Of a DNA stretch of 64,000 nt, positions 8,571 through 20,616 are shown in pieces. Numbering within the stretch: the stretch's first letter is position 1; the number at the start of each line of letters is the position of its first letter. This DNA comes from Aeromonas encheleia (GTDB taxonomy: Bacteria; Pseudomonadota; Gammaproteobacteria; Enterobacterales; Aeromonadaceae), in contig NZ_LR134376.1 of assembly GCF_900637545.1 (NCBI RefSeq), positions 1,631,001-1,695,000 of the forward strand, given 5' to 3'. The notes under the pieces are model-generated. The model was not told the DNA's origin. It searched no databases and worked only from the letters and a program-made list of their open reading frames with translations. Made by a program: the position numbers and the translations under genes.

Positions 8571-9860
8571 TTAACGTACCTTGAACACCGGCTGGATTGG
8601 CTCGCCATCCAGAGCCTGATGAATGGCACTATCGGTATCTAGGCGGATCAGCTCTGGCAGGACCTCGGCATAGACATCCAGCAGGGTCAGGATATCCTGC
8701 TCACTATGGGAGAGATTCAGGTTATGGCTGCCGAGGCTCAGGATCCCGCGCTTGCACAGCTCCTGCATTAAGTAGCTCTTGAGCAACCAACTGGAGTGGT
8801 TGGCCGAGTCGCCAATCAGCAGGAAACACCAACTTGGGTGGCCTGCTGTTTGTAGCCAGCGTGGGGCATCCAGTTTCTGCAGCAAGGCATCGAGCCCGGT
8901 CAGCAGTTGCTGGCCTCGTTCGGCCAGGCGGGTGGGCACATCCAGTCGGCGCATCTTCTTGATCACGGCGTTGGCGGCCGCCAGGGCGATGGCATCGCCG
9001 CCAAAGGTGCCGGAGAAGAAGATATCTTCCATGCGCCTCATGTGCTCGCGGCGGCCCACCACGGCCGAGATGGGGAAGCCGTTCGCCATTCCCTTGCCGA
9101 AGGCTGCCAGATCCGGGGTCACGCCGAAAAGGGTCTGGGCACCACCTAGATGGTTTCTAAAGCCAGTGATGGTTTCATCGAAGATGAGCAGGGCACCGTG
9201 CTCATCGCACAGCTGGCGCAGGCCGGGTAGAAACTCCGGAGTGGGCCAGGCGACGTTCATGGGCTCCAGGATCACGGCGGCAAATTCGCCGGAGTGAGCC
9301 TCGAACTGGGTCCGCAGGGAGGCCAGATCGTTGTAGTCGAAGCGATGAGTGAGCTCGCGCACGCACTCGGGCACCCCAAGGTGGCGGGTGGTGGAGCCGA
9401 TGTACCAGTCCTGCCAGCCGTGGTAGCCGCAAACGGCGACTCGCTCCCGGCCGGTGACGGCGCGGGAGAGACGAATGCAGGCGGAGGTGGCATCGGTGCC
9501 GTTCTTGCCAAAGCGTACCATCTCGGCACAGGGGATGAGCTCGATAAGCTGTTCTGCTACTTCTGTTTCAAGCCGGTGGGGCAGCGAGAAGATGGAGCCC
9601 AGGTTGAGCTGATCCAGCACGGCCTGGTTCACGTCCGGGTCGCAGTAGCCCAGACTGATGGCGAGCAAGCCGCTGGCAAAGTCCAGGTACTGGTTACCAT
9701 CCACGTCCCAGACCGTTGCGCCTTCACCGCGCTCGATAAACAGGGGGGCAGCGCCATAGGGGAAGCAGAGGCGGCTCTTGGAGAAGGTCTGGGACCCTAA
9801 GGGAATGCTCTGCTCTGCCCGGGTGGAGAGCGCCAGTGATTGTTGATAACGTAAAGTCAT
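8571..9860 (-). CDS. Class III PLP aminotransferase (glutamate-1-semialdehyde aminomutase-like)
   Basis: 429 aa, fold-type I PLP enzyme. Visible features: ERGEGATVWDVDGNQYLDFAS near the N-terminus, MVRFGKNGTDATSACIRLSRA (cofactor phosphate loop), AVILEPMNVAWP, LIFDETITGFR (Asp contacting the pyridine N) and AFGKGMANGFPISAVVG with the Schiff-base lysine. Similar to HemL, but its location inside a pse operon points to sugar or linker amination. HemL-like enzymes are seen in several nonulosonic acid clusters, but the exact substrate is unknown. Overlaps the preceding cytidylyltransferase by 4 bp. Confidence 0.8.
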   Translation of the reverse strand: MTLRYQQSLALSTRAEQSIPLGSQTFSKSRLCFPYGAAPLFIERGEGATVWDVDGNQYLDFASGLLAISLGYCDPDVNQAVLDQLNLGSIFSLPHRLETEVAEQLIELIPCAEMVRFGKNGTDATSACIRLSRAVTGRERVAVCGYHGWQDWYIGSTTRHLGVPECVRELTHRFDYNDLASLRTQFEAHSGEFAAVILEPMNVAWPTPEFLPGLRQLCDEHGALLIFDETITGFRNHLGGAQTLFGVTPDLAAFGKGMANGFPISAVVGRREHMRRMEDIFFSGTFGGDAIALAAANAVIKKMRRLDVPTRLAERGQQLLTGLDALLQKLDAPRWLQTAGHPSWCFLLIGDSANHSSWLLKSYLMQELCKRGILSLGSHNLNLSHSEQDILTLLDVYAEVLPELIRLDTDSAIHQALDGEPIQPVFKVR

Positions 9861-10612
9861 GAATGCTTCTCCTTGGCGAGGGAGCGTGCCAGTCCCTCGT
9901 TACGTTGGTGTTGGATATTCAGGATCGCGAGATCTGGCTCCCGAGCCAGCAGGCTGAGGATGTCATTAGTAGTAAATACGGGTTTTGTCGGATAAATCTT
10001 CTTATAGATCTGCTCAACCAGCTCAAAATCGGCGGGTTCATCCACTGTCCAGCGCAGATGAGACAGGCTCGGCTGGCGTGCCAGCTTGCCTATGTTGAAC
10101 TGCGTTTCATGTTGGCGGATGTAATAGGTGACATGTTCACGCTGAACCTGGCTATGGGCCTGCTCGGCCAGCAGGTTGAGGGTGCCGGCACTCAGGATCT
10201 CGGCGTCCAGCCCATCCGGATAGCTGGGATCCCAGCAGTTACAGCTGTAGTCATAGCCGCCAGCCAGGTGAAAGTGGATGAGCTCGTCGATGAGCTCGGG
10301 ATCCGCCAGCGGGCAGTCGCCAGTCAGCCTGACGACATGAGCGGGGGCAAAGGGTTGAGCGGCCAGGTAAAAACGCTGCAACACGTCGTCCAGGGGGCCG
10401 CGAAAACAGGGAACTCCGAGCCGCTCACAAAGCAGGGCGATGGCTTCATCGTCGGCCTGAACGCTGGTGGCGACCATCAGCTGGTCCAGCCCCGTCGCGC
10501 GTCTGAGCCGCTCAATCTGACGCGCGAGCATGGGTTCACCCAGCAAGGATTTGAGCACTTTGCCAGGCAGGCGGCTGGAGCCCGCCCTGGCTTGCAAGAT
10601 TCCGAGGATCAT
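9857..10612 (-). CDS. SpsF-type cytidylyltransferase, probable CMP-nonulosonate activating enzyme
   Basis: 251 aa from the ATG at 10612, which overlaps the upstream stop as ATGA. A longer in-frame extension to 10687 lies inside the neighbouring gene and is rejected. The N-terminus GILQARAGSSRLPGKVLKSL is the nucleotide-binding loop of the CMP-sugar/SpsF family, with VVRLTGDCPLADPELIDELI supplying the metal-binding acidic residue. Canonical PseF has a different N-terminus (xxIPARGGSKRIPxKN) and none is encoded in this operon, so this protein may take its place, or may activate another sugar. Confidence 0.75.
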   Translation of the reverse strand: MILGILQARAGSSRLPGKVLKSLLGEPMLARQIERLRRATGLDQLMVATSVQADDEAIALLCERLGVPCFRGPLDDVLQRFYLAAQPFAPAHVVRLTGDCPLADPELIDELIHFHLAGGYDYSCNCWDPSYPDGLDAEILSAGTLNLLAEQAHSQVQREHVTYYIRQHETQFNIGKLARQPSLSHLRWTVDEPADFELVEQIYKKIYPTKPVFTTNDILSLLAREPDLAILNIQHQRNEGLARSLAKEKHS

Positions 10613-11444
10613 GATGATGTCCACATGGCTGGATTGATGAGGGCGGGAGCGTCGCAGGCGAGGCTGGCAAGCTCGGTGTCGGGCCACTGAGGCAGATGGC
10701 CATGGGCCGCACCTATGGCCGCCAGCTCATGGGGATGGCAGACCCCCACCACGAAGCGGCTGACCTGTGGCATGGCCGCTGTCAGCGAGAGCGCCTTGAC
10801 GAGGGGGGAGAGATGGGGATGCCAATTGTCCAGCCGCGCCAGCGGCTCGGCGAAGGACTCGAAATAAGCCGGGCGCATCGCCGGCTGCATCAGCAACAGT
10901 CCCTGCAGGAAGAGGGAGCGTACGTGGATCTCGCAGCCCATATCCTGCAACCGATCGAGCCAGCTCGCGCGCAGGAAGCGCTGATCCAGCAGGTTGGCGG
11001 GCAGTTGCACCAGTTGCAGGGGATGACCCTCTTCGAGCCAGTGTTTGAGCTCTTGCGGTGAATAGACGGAGACGCCGAGCTTGCCCACCTTGCCTTGTCG
11101 CTGCAGATCCTTGAGCCGCTCGAACAGCGCCGGGTCGGCATCCTGGCTGCGGTGCAGCAGCAGGCCATCCAGCCTGACGCGGTCGAGCAGTTGCAGGCTG
11201 TCATCGACACAGGCCACGACATTGGTGGCCGAGGTGCCCGGGGCCAGCTTGCTCACCATAGTGAAGTCGGCGGTGTGTCGGCTGCCGAGCCGCGACTCCG
11301 CATTGCCATAGGCTTGCGCCGTGTCCAGGGTATCTACCCCGAGGCGACGGGCCAGGGCCAGTATGCTGTCGAGCTCGCTATCCGCGACCTCGCCTGCCCG
11401 ATTGCTGATGCCGTAATCGAGTCCAAACTGCACCGTGCCCAGGG

Positions 11445-11454
<10 letters not shown>
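10609..11454 (-). CDS. Aldo/keto reductase
   Basis: 281 aa TIM-barrel oxidoreductase. The catalytic set can be traced: Asp and Tyr in VDTLDTAQAYGNAESRLG, Lys in FTMVSKLAPG and His in LDGLLLHRSQD. VGKLGVSVYSPQEL and the C-terminal FVVGVCHPHELAAI would bind NAD(P)H. The start overlaps pseC by 10 bp and the stop overlaps the cytidylyltransferase by 4 bp, so it is firmly part of the operon. No step of the standard pseudaminic pathway needs it; it probably modifies a sugar keto group or serves a second branch with the class III aminotransferase. Confidence 0.82.
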
Positions 11455-13600
<2,146 letters not shown>

Positions 13601-13652
13601 TTATGAAGTGAGTATCTGGCAGATTGGAAGCATATTTTATGCCACATATAAT

Positions 13653-13679
13653 GGCGGGTCATCGGATGGATGACCCGCC
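13653..13679 (-). terminator. Hairpin after btuF
   Basis: Perfect 10-bp inverted repeat GGCGGGTCAT/ATGACCCGCC with a 7-nt loop, just beyond the btuF stop. In the minus direction it is followed by ATTATATG, not a strong U-run, so termination efficiency is uncertain. Confidence 0.55.
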
Positions 13680-13693
13680 GCGGGGAGCAGGGT

Positions 13694-14536
13694 TCAGGCG
13701 GGGGAGGCCGGGTTGCTCCGGGCGATCTCCTTGCACAGCTGCTCCACCGCGTTGAGGGCCCTGGGGGTGAAGCGGTGCAGCTCATCGGGGTTGATGAGGG
13801 CGAGCCGCCGGTGCTTGACGGCATCCAGCATGGACCACTGCTGCCAGTGGGCCAGCACGGCGGGATCCCGGCTGCCGGCCAGGATAAGCCGGGGGTTGGC
13901 CTTGATCACCTGCTCCAGCCCGATCTGGGGGTAGGGGGTCTTGGCCGCGGCGGTCACGTTGCTGCCGCCGCACAGTGCGATGGCCTGGCCCGGCCAGGTC
14001 GAATCGTTGACGCTGGTGAGCGGCGGGGTCCAGAGCTGGTAGAACACCGAGACCGGCTTGGGCTGGCCGTAGCGCTGTTTCAGGGCATCCAGCCGCGCCA
14101 GATAGGCATCGGCCTCACGATTAGCCTGCTGCTCGACCCCGAGCAGGGTGCCGAGGCTGCGCATCTCGCCGGCCAGTGAGGCGAAGTCGGTGGGCTCCGA
14201 ATAGAAGATGGGGATGCCGAGCTGCTCGACGGGGGCCAGCATGCGGGACTGGGCCGAGCGCCAGGCCACCACCAGATCCGGTTTCTGGGCCAGCAGGGCC
14301 TCGAGGTTGATGCTGCGGTAGTTGGCGACCCGCGGCTTCGCCTGCGCCTCGGGGGGAAAGTCGGAGGCATCGTCGGTCGCGACTATGCGATCCCCGGCGC
14401 CTATATTGAACAGCAGCTCGGTCAGATGAGGGGTGAGGCTGATGATGCGCTGCGGCGTCTGCGCCAGCCCGGCCAGCGGCCAGCAGAGCAGGCAAAGTAG
14501 CGCGCCCAGGGTGCGCGGGCTGAAGATACTAGCCAT
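13694..14536 (-). CDS. btuF: Periplasmic vitamin B12-binding protein BtuF
   Basis: 280 aa. A cleavable signal peptide (hydrophobic LGALLCLLCWPLAGLA, cut near AQT) precedes a PBP-III fold. The domain shows RIISLTPHLTELLFNIGAGDRIVATDD, ALLAQKPDLVVAW and the C-terminal half LEQVIKANPRLILAGS. It delivers cobalamin to the BtuCD transporter, which is not in this window. It overlaps the upstream cbiB-like gene by 8 bp; the mtnN-cbiB-btuF order also occurs in Vibrio. Confidence 0.88.
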   Translation of the reverse strand: MASIFSPRTLGALLCLLCWPLAGLAQTPQRIISLTPHLTELLFNIGAGDRIVATDDASDFPPEAQAKPRVANYRSINLEALLAQKPDLVVAWRSAQSRMLAPVEQLGIPIFYSEPTDFASLAGEMRSLGTLLGVEQQANREADAYLARLDALKQRYGQPKPVSVFYQLWTPPLTSVNDSTWPGQAIALCGGSNVTAAAKTPYPQIGLEQVIKANPRLILAGSRDPAVLAHWQQWSMLDAVKHRRLALINPDELHRFTPRALNAVEQLCKEIARSNPASPA

Positions 14537-15491
14537 GGAATTGCTCCAGCAGGGTCAACAGCAGCGCCAGCGCCAGCCAGCCCCAGCCCGTCAGCAGCAG
14601 GCGCCGGAGCAGGCGTTGCGGCGAGTCGGCGGCGGGTTCGGCGTGGGCGTCAAACACCGGGAAGCGTATGAGCTGCCCCTGATAGTAGCGGGGGCCCCCC
14701 AGTCGGCTGCCGCAGGCGTGAGCCAGCAGGCTGAGCAGACAGCCCATGGCCGGATAGGGCCAGTGCAGGGCTGCGCGCAGCCGGCTGCCCAGCTGACGCA
14801 ACTGGGTTAGTAATAGCGGCAGCCCCAGCAGCAGGATGGCGGGCGCGCAGAGCGCCTGATAGAGCGCGGCGGCGGGGCGGCCGAAATAGGCAAACTGCGG
14901 CTGTTTCGGGCTCCAGCCCTGATTCATCAGCTGGGCGAGGCGCCAGAGCAGGGCGCCTTGCACGCCCGCCAGGGCGAAGCCCAGCAAGGGGCCGGCCCAT
15001 TGGCCCACCAGGCGCAGCACGCAGCTCTCGCTGACCGCCTTGTTCAGCCCCATCACCGACATCGCCCCCGTCTCGCGCTTGAGCCAGGGCGCCGCCTGCA
15101 GGCGGGCCACGACCAGCGTCTCCTGAGTCGCCAGCACCCGGGTCGCCTTGGCGAGTTCCCGCAGCGGCCGTGATTCCAGCATCAGCAGCAGAAACAGGAG
15201 ATCGAACAGAGGCTCGGAGAGGGAGAGGTTGCGCACCGCCCAGAGCCCGGCGGCGCACGGCAGCCAGACCACCAGCAGGGCCAGCAGCCCCGCCTGGGTT
15301 TGTTGCCTGGGCGAGCCGTCGGGGCGATAGACCCGCCGACCGAGGCGCGTCAGCAGCGGCACCGTGGCCCCGAGCCGGAAGCGGGCAGGCCAGGGCAGGA
15401 CAGCTTCCAGTAGGGCGGCGCCCACTAACATGGCCGCCGTAGTCGAGACCAGCGAGGCGGCCATTGGCGCCAGGGCGGCGGCGTCGATCAC
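14529..15491 (-). CDS. CbiB/CobD-family cobalamin biosynthesis-like membrane protein
   Basis: 320 aa starting at a GTG (15491) that overlaps the mtnN stop as GTGA. The frame stays open further upstream, but that lies inside mtnN. Several hydrophobic segments are seen ([42 protein letters not shown], the C-terminal [17 protein letters not shown]). Family signatures are [25 protein letters not shown] and [25 protein letters not shown]. CbiB makes adenosylcobinamide phosphate; the linked btuF supports a corrinoid role, perhaps in salvage. Confidence 0.78.
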   Translation of the reverse strand: MIDAAALAPMAASLVSTTAAMLVGAALLEAVLPWPARFRLGATVPLLTRLGRRVYRPDGSPRQQTQAGLLALLVVWLPCAAGLWAVRNLSLSEPLFDLLFLLLMLESRPLRELAKATRVLATQETLVVARLQAAPWLKRETGAMSVMGLNKAVSESCVLRLVGQWAGPLLGFALAGVQGALLWRLAQLMNQGWSPKQPQFAYFGRPAAALYQALCAPAILLLGLPLLLTQLRQLGSRLRAALHWPYPAMGCLLSLLAHACGSRLGGPRYYQGQLIRFPVFDAHAEPAADSPQRLLRRLLLTGWGWLALALLLTLLEQFHG

Positions 15492-16180
15492 AGCTTGCCG
15501 AGCAGCTTGATGATCATCTCGGCCGAGTGCTGGCCTGCCACCTCGATGAAGGCATCGAAGGATTCCACCTGCTCCTTGCCGGCGATATCTGACATGGCGC
15601 GTACCACCAGATAGGGCACCTTGAACATGTGGCACACCTGGCCGATGGCGGCCCCTTCCATCTCGACCGCCAGCATCTGCGGGAAGTCGGCACGGGCCTT
15701 GGCGATGGCCTCCGGCTTGTACATAAACTGATCACCGGTGCAGATGAGGCCGATCTTGGTCTGATGCTTGCCCTGCTCGGCGATGCAGCTCTGGGCAAGC
15801 GCGATCAGCTTCTCGTCACAGGGGAAGGCGGCGGGCTGCTGCGCCATCTGGCCCATCTCGTAGCCGAAGGCGGTCACGTCCACGTCGTGGAAGCGCATCT
15901 CGCTGGCGATCACCACGTCACCTATGTGCAGGTCCTGGGCGAAACCGCCGGCGGAGCCGGTGTTGATGACGCAATCCGGGGCAAATTTTTCCAGCAGCAG
16001 GCTGGTGGCGACGCTGGCGGCGACCTTGCCGATGCCGGAGCGGGTCAGGATCACCTCTTTACCGGCCAACCGGCCCTGATAGAACTCGCAGCCGCCCAGT
16101 TGCAGGGTGGTCAGGTCGCTCAGCTGGCTGCGCAGCAGGGCCACTTCCTGCTCCATGGCGCCGATAATACCTACTTTCAT
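15488..16180 (-). CDS. mtnN: 5'-methylthioadenosine/S-adenosylhomocysteine nucleosidase
   Basis: 230 aa, close to the E. coli enzyme (232). Conserved parts are [71 protein letters not shown] and [11 protein letters not shown] carrying the catalytic Asp. The cytoplasmic enzyme hydrolyses MTA and SAH, recycling methionine and feeding autoinducer-2 synthesis. First gene of a three-gene unit with cbiB-like and btuF. Confidence 0.95.
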   Translation of the reverse strand: MKVGIIGAMEQEVALLRSQLSDLTTLQLGGCEFYQGRLAGKEVILTRSGIGKVAASVATSLLLEKFAPDCVINTGSAGGFAQDLHIGDVVIASEMRFHDVDVTAFGYEMGQMAQQPAAFPCDEKLIALAQSCIAEQGKHQTKIGLICTGDQFMYKPEAIAKARADFPQMLAVEMEGAAIGQVCHMFKVPYLVVRAMSDIAGKEQVESFDAFIEVAGQHSAEMIIKLLGKL

Positions 16181-16338
16181 CCTCTACCTCGTCTCTATGG
16201 CCCTTGGGCCGAATAAGTTGGCGCGGATCATAGCAAAAGATAAGGGCGGCGCCGAGTGCCGGTGGTCGAATGCGGGCGGGGGAGGCCGGTGTGGCGTCTA
16301 AATAAACCGGCTCGCTCCCCCGACCGGCAATCCGCGTC

Positions 16339-17268
16339 TCAACCCAGCGCCGTGTCGAGCGTCATCATCAGGGCGAAGCCCGCCATCAGGCCGAGGGTGG
16401 CATGGGTCTGGTGGCCGTTGCGGTGGGTCTCGGGGATCACCTCGTGGGAGACCACGAACAGCATGGCCCCGGCGGCCAGTCCCAGGCCAATGGGGTAGGC
16501 GAGGGCCATGCCGCTGGCGAGACCGACCCCGAGCAGGGCACCGAGCGGTTCCAGCAGGCCGCTGCCGATGGCGACCAGCACGGCGACCGAGGGGCGAAAA
16601 CCGGCGGCGCACATGGCCAGCGCGACTGCGAGCCCTTCCGGTATGTCTTGCAGGGCGATGGCGGTGGTCAGCGGCAGGCCCACCGCCATGTCCCCCTGAG
16701 AGAAGCTGACCCCGATGGCCATCCCCTCCGGCAGGTTATGGAGCGCGATGGCAAACACGAACAGCCAGACCCGGGAGCAGCTCTCATGGCCGGGGCCGCA
16801 GGGGCCTGTCTTGTCATGCTCGTGGGGGGTGAACTGATCCAGCCCCAGCATCAGCAGCACCCCGAGGGTCATGCCTGCGACTACCACGGCGGCGGCGAGA
16901 AAACCGTCCCCGGTGATCCCCTCCGCGGCCTCCAGCCCAGGCAGCAGCAGGGAGAAGGCGCTGGCCGCCAGCATCATGCCGGCGGCAAAACCCAGCATGC
17001 CGTCCTCCACCCGCTGGGGCACAGCGCGCAGAAACAGCGCCGGCAGGGCGCCGAGGGCGGTGGCCGCGAAACCGGCGACACCGCCGATGAGGCCATAACG
17101 AACCCCCGGGCTGATGTCACCGGTCGCCAGCATGACGAGGCTCTGCAGCAGGAGCAGCAGCACGGCGACCAGCGCGATCAGCAACCCGAAGGCGGTGAGC
17201 GGGCGGGCCTGCATCTGCTCGCGCAGTTGAATGGACCAGGAAGAGGGGAGGGTCGATGCGTTATCCAT
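16339..17268 (-). CDS. ZIP-family divalent metal transporter (GufA/ZupT type)
   Basis: 309 aa from the ATG at 17268; an in-frame upstream extension is low in family features and is rejected. About eight membrane segments. Metal-site motifs are ALHNLPEGMAIGVSFSQGD and, in the paired helix, ALQDIPEGLAVALAM, followed by MLFVVSHEVIPETHRNGH. A His/Asp-containing cytoplasmic loop (LDQFTPHEHDKTGPCGPGHESC) lies before the fourth segment. It probably imports Zn2+ or related cations across the inner membrane. Transcribed alone. Confidence 0.85.
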   Translation of the reverse strand: MDNASTLPSSWSIQLREQMQARPLTAFGLLIALVAVLLLLLQSLVMLATGDISPGVRYGLIGGVAGFAATALGALPALFLRAVPQRVEDGMLGFAAGMMLAASAFSLLLPGLEAAEGITGDGFLAAAVVVAGMTLGVLLMLGLDQFTPHEHDKTGPCGPGHESCSRVWLFVFAIALHNLPEGMAIGVSFSQGDMAVGLPLTTAIALQDIPEGLAVALAMCAAGFRPSVAVLVAIGSGLLEPLGALLGVGLASGMALAYPIGLGLAAGAMLFVVSHEVIPETHRNGHQTHATLGLMAGFALMMTLDTALG

Positions 17269-17608
17269 GGACAAGACCTTGAGGCGAAGGGGAGACGAGG
17301 GCTCCATTACATCGCCGGCGCTCCCCTTTGTCCACGCTGGCGGGCCGATTGTGACAATCGGCTCAAGGTTGGCGCTCGCGGGGCTATGCCGGGTCGGGTG
17401 TAGAACATCAGTCGAAATCGGCCTGTCGGCGCCGAAAGACGATGAGGGCCATGGGGGTCTTGTGGTAAGGTGCCGCCCCCGCGAACTCTGCTTCCCGTTA
17501 TCGTTCGCGACACTCTTATCTCCCGTCAGGACGCGGCGGGCCATCGTTTACAGGGACGTGATCGCCACTGTGCATCTGCTCGTCAGCAGTTGAGGATCAC
17601 CAGCCAAG
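17269..17608. other. Divergent intergenic region between the ZIP transporter and MCP genes
   Basis: About 340 bp, GC-rich. It must contain promoters for both divergent genes. No clear sigma-28 (TAAA-N15-GCCGATAA), FNR or Zur-type site was found, and no convincing gene. Confidence 0.5.
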
Positions 17609-19240
17609 ATGTCTTACAAGAATCTCTCCATCGGCAAGAAGATTGCCGTGGTCTTCGCGGTCATTGCCGCCGTCAACGTGATATTCGGTATTTTTCTGTC
17701 CAGCGAACTGCGCGGGGTGCGGGATCGGGTGCTGAACTTCACCGATTCCACCCTGCCCAGCGTGATCTCGGTGGAAACCCTGCTCTACGACGTCTCCTAC
17801 GTGCGCCGTGCCCAGTTTGCCCTGCTGGTGGTGGAGGATGCCGCCGATCTGCAGGCCCGTCGCGGCCGCATCCAGGACAGCGTCCAGAAGGTGGAGCGCG
17901 CCTTCCGGGCCTATGAGTCGACCGTGGGGGCCGATCAGGAGCGCCAGGTGTTCAACCGCGCCAAGCAGCACTGGCTGCAATACCTGAGCTCGGTCAACCG
18001 GGTCGACGGTTTGCTGGCGCAGGGGGACATGGCGCAGGCCAGGGCCCAGCTGTTCCAGTCCAACGGGACCTACAACGCGCTGGAGCAGGCAGTCAACGCC
18101 CTGGTGGAGGTCAATCTCGGCTTCGTGCAGGAGAACCGCAACAGCCTGCTGGGCAGCATCGGCATGGTGACCAGCTTCGCCATGGTGAGCATCGGCGCCC
18201 TGCTGCTGTTCATGATGGTGATGACCTGGTTCCTGACTCGCCAGATCTGCCTGCCGCTGCAGGCGGTGGTGGCCCAGGCCAACGCCATCGCGGCCGGCGA
18301 CCTGACCCATCAGCTGGATCGCCAGCACATCGGGCAGGATGAGCTCGGTATGCTGGCCAAGGCCTCCCTCAAGATGCAGGACAACCTGCGGGGGCTGATC
18401 GAAGAGGTGGTGGCCGCCGTGACCCAGCTGGGGGCCGCCATCGAGGAGGTGAGCACCGTCTCCGAGCAGTCGGCGCAGGGGATCCAGAGCCAGCAGCAGG
18501 AGATCGCCCTGGTGGCGACCGCCATGGCCCAGATGAAGGCGACGGTGGCCGACGTGGCGGGCAATACCGAGGTCGCCTCCGCATCCGCCAGCTCGGCCAA
18601 TGCCCTGGCGCGGCGCGGTAATCAGGACGTGCGCGGGGCCCTGGTGGCCATCACCCGGGTCGCCGAGGAGATCGAGCAGGCGGGCACGCTGGTCTCCGAG
18701 CTGGAGCGGGAGTCGGCCCAGATCAACCTGGTGGTAGACGTGATCCGCGGCATCGCCGATCAGACCAACCTGCTGGCGCTCAATGCCGCCATCGAGGCGG
18801 CCCGGGCCGGCGAGCAGGGCCGCGGCTTCGCGGTAGTGGCCGACGAGGTGCGCACCCTGGCGGGCCGCACCCAGGCATCGACCGGCGAGATAGTTGCCAT
18901 CATCGAGACCCTGCAGGCCCGCGCCAACCAGGCGAAGGCGGTGACCGGCCAGAGCTGCGAGATGATCCGCCAATGCGTGGTGCAGAGCGAGCAGACCAGC
19001 TCGGGCATCCAGCAGATAGAGGAGGCGGTGGCCCAGATTGCCGACATGGCGATCCAGATCGCCAGCGCCTGCGGTGAGCAGGATGCGGTCTCCGATGAGC
19101 TCGGCCGCAACGTGGAGCGGATCAATGAATCCTCCAACGAGGTGGCCATAGGAGCGGATCACACCGCCCGCGCCTGCCTGGAGCTGAGCCAGCTGGCGGC
19201 GGGTCTGCGCCAGACCATAGGCCGCTTCCGGCTGGCCTGA
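17609..19240 (+). CDS. Methyl-accepting chemotaxis protein (transmembrane)
   Basis: 543 aa. TM1 covers residues ~10-30 ([19 protein letters not shown]) and TM2 ~186-209 ([20 protein letters not shown]). The ~155-residue periplasmic part is all helical, like a four-helix-bundle sensor. HAMP follows ([24 protein letters not shown]), then a signalling domain whose hairpin tip, [20 protein letters not shown], lies near residue 385. It would sense an unknown ligand and control CheA at the pole. It ends ...RFRLA, with no CheR-docking pentapeptide. A strong terminator follows 30 bp after the stop. Confidence 0.95.
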   Translation: MSYKNLSIGKKIAVVFAVIAAVNVIFGIFLSSELRGVRDRVLNFTDSTLPSVISVETLLYDVSYVRRAQFALLVVEDAADLQARRGRIQDSVQKVERAFRAYESTVGADQERQVFNRAKQHWLQYLSSVNRVDGLLAQGDMAQARAQLFQSNGTYNALEQAVNALVEVNLGFVQENRNSLLGSIGMVTSFAMVSIGALLLFMMVMTWFLTRQICLPLQAVVAQANAIAAGDLTHQLDRQHIGQDELGMLAKASLKMQDNLRGLIEEVVAAVTQLGAAIEEVSTVSEQSAQGIQSQQQEIALVATAMAQMKATVADVAGNTEVASASASSANALARRGNQDVRGALVAITRVAEEIEQAGTLVSELERESAQINLVVDVIRGIADQTNLLALNAAIEAARAGEQGRGFAVVADEVRTLAGRTQASTGEIVAIIETLQARANQAKAVTGQSCEMIRQCVVQSEQTSSGIQQIEEAVAQIADMAIQIASACGEQDAVSDELGRNVERINESSNEVAIGADHTARACLELSQLAAGLRQTIGRFRLA

Positions 19241-19272
19241 TGGCTGGCTGCCACGGCAGAAATCTCGAGCAT

Positions 19273-19301
19273 AAAAAACGGGGCCCTGGGCCCCGTTTTT
19301 T
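19273..19301. terminator. Intrinsic terminator between MCP and gloA
   Basis: AAAAAACGGGGCC-CTG-GGCCCCGTTTTTT, a perfect 13-bp arm with A/T tracts on both sides, able to work for both convergent genes. Confidence 0.93.
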
Positions 19302-19336
19302 ATTCACCTCCATGCAAGGGAGGGTACTGGTGTGAC

Positions 19337-19750
19337 TCAGACGCTCTGGCCGAGGCCCGCGCCTGCGTCTTTCTTGGCGATGAGTTCAATCTTGTAACCG
19401 TCGGGATCTTCCACGAAGGCGATGACGGTGGTGCCGCCTTTGACCGGGCCCGGCTCGCGGGTGATCTTGGCGCCGGCGGCACGCAGGGCGTCGCAGGTGC
19501 CGTAGATGTCGTCCGCTTCCAGCGCGATATGGCCGTAGGCCGAGCCCAGCTCATACTCGCTCACGCCCCAGTTGTAGGTGAGCTCGATGACGGCTTCGTC
19601 CTTCTCGTCACCGTAGCCGACGAAGGCCAGGGTGTACTTGTATTCGCTGTTCTCGCTCTTGCGCAAGAGCTTCATCCCCAGCACGCGGGTGTAGAAATCG
19701 ATGGAGCGTTGCAGATCGCCGACGCGCAGCATGGTATGCAGGATTCTCAT
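19337..19750 (-). CDS. gloA: Glyoxalase I (lactoylglutathione lyase)
   Basis: 137 aa; E. coli GloA has 135. Metal ligands are recognisable: His5 in [20 protein letters not shown], Glu in [12 protein letters not shown], His in [13 protein letters not shown] and Glu in [14 protein letters not shown]. It converts the methylglyoxal-glutathione hemithioacetal to S-lactoylglutathione in the cytoplasm. Single gene, convergent with the MCP gene. Confidence 0.95.
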   Translation of the reverse strand: MRILHTMLRVGDLQRSIDFYTRVLGMKLLRKSENSEYKYTLAFVGYGDEKDEAVIELTYNWGVSEYELGSAYGHIALEADDIYGTCDALRAAGAKITREPGPVKGGTTVIAFVEDPDGYKIELIAKKDAGAGLGQSV

Positions 19751-19830
19751 TGCTCAATTCTCCGGGTTGGTGATTGGTACTGCTTTCAATCTAGGTCTTG
19801 AGGTCAGGCAGTGAACGGAAAGGAGATCCA

Positions 19831-19925
19831 TCAGCTCTTCTGGTAGACCTTTTCTTTGTTCTCGCACAGGTCTTCGATGATGCAGGAGCCACGGCCGTAG
19901 AAGTGTGCGAGCCAGACAGGTGGCT
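19831..19925 (-). pseudogene. Degenerate second copy of the nth 3' end
   Basis: Starting 19 bp beyond the nth stop, ~95 bp repeat the last ~30 codons of nth with substitutions. The last part reads GSCIIEDLCENKEKVYQKS-stop against GSCIIEDLCEYKEKVYPES-stop in the intact gene. Most base changes are silent, while a small length difference upstream breaks the frame between the first two cluster cysteines. Repeat offset is 113 bp. It looks like the displaced end of a diverged nth allele. Confidence 0.8.
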
Positions 19926-19943
19926 GTGGTGGCCCCCTATTGC

Positions 19944-20585
19944 TCAGCTCTCCGGGTAGACCTTTTCTTTGTACTCACACAAGTCTTCGATGATACAGGA
20001 GCCGCAGCGCGGTTTGCGCGCCAGGCAGGTGTAACGACCGTGCAGGATCAGCCAGTGGTGCACATCCAGCTTGAACTCGGCGGGTACCACCTTGAGCAGC
20101 TTCTCCTCCACCTGATCCACGTTCTTGCCCACCGCGAAGCCGGTGCGGTTGGAGACGCGGAAGATGTGGGTGTCGACGGCGATGGTGGGCCAGCCGAAGG
20201 CGGTGTTGAGCACCACGTTGGCGGTCTTGCGACCGACTCCGGGCAGGGCCTCCAGCGCCTCGCGGTCCTCCGGCACCTCGCCGTCATGGCGCTCCAGCAG
20301 GATGGCGCTGGTCTTGATGACGTTCTCGGCCTTGGTGTTGAACAGGCCTATGGTCTTGATGTACTGCTTCACCCCGTCCACCCCGAGCGCCAGCATGGCG
20401 GCCGGGGTGTTGGCCACCGGATAGAGCTTGTCGGTGGCCTTGTTGACGCTCACATCGGTGGCCTGGGCCGACAGCAACACGGCGATCAGCAGCTCGAACG
20501 GAGAGTTGAAGTTGAGTTCTGTGGTGGGGTGGGGATTGTTGTCCCGCAGCCGCTCCAGAATCTGTCTGCGTTTTTGATTGTTCAT
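19944..20585 (-). CDS. nth: Endonuclease III
   Basis: 213 aa from the ATG at 20585; in-frame sequence further upstream belongs to rsxE and is rejected. HhH-GPD glycosylase: LPGVGRKTANVVLNTAFGWP contains the helix-hairpin-helix and catalytic Lys, and TIAVDTHIFRVSNRTGF the catalytic Asp. The C-terminal C-X6-C-X2-C-X5-C (CLARKPRCGSCIIEDLC) binds a 4Fe-4S cluster. It removes oxidised pyrimidines and nicks the abasic site. As in E. coli, it follows rsxE and is probably co-transcribed. A second copy of its tail lies directly downstream. Confidence 0.96.
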   Translation of the reverse strand: MNNQKRRQILERLRDNNPHPTTELNFNSPFELLIAVLLSAQATDVSVNKATDKLYPVANTPAAMLALGVDGVKQYIKTIGLFNTKAENVIKTSAILLERHDGEVPEDREALEALPGVGRKTANVVLNTAFGWPTIAVDTHIFRVSNRTGFAVGKNVDQVEEKLLKVVPAEFKLDVHHWLILHGRYTCLARKPRCGSCIIEDLCEYKEKVYPES

Positions 20586-20616
20586 CGATTCTCGGGTCTG
20601 TCCTGGCGCAAGAGCA

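Noticed and set aside
10613..10687. N-terminal extension of the SpsF-like protein
   Set aside because: It overlaps the preceding aldo/keto reductase gene and lacks family similarity; the ATGA overlap start at 10612 is preferred.
17597..19162. 521-codon minus-strand frame opposite the chemoreceptor
   Set aside because: Low-complexity His/Gly/Leu-rich translation typical of antisense GC-rich DNA; the plus strand is a clear MCP.
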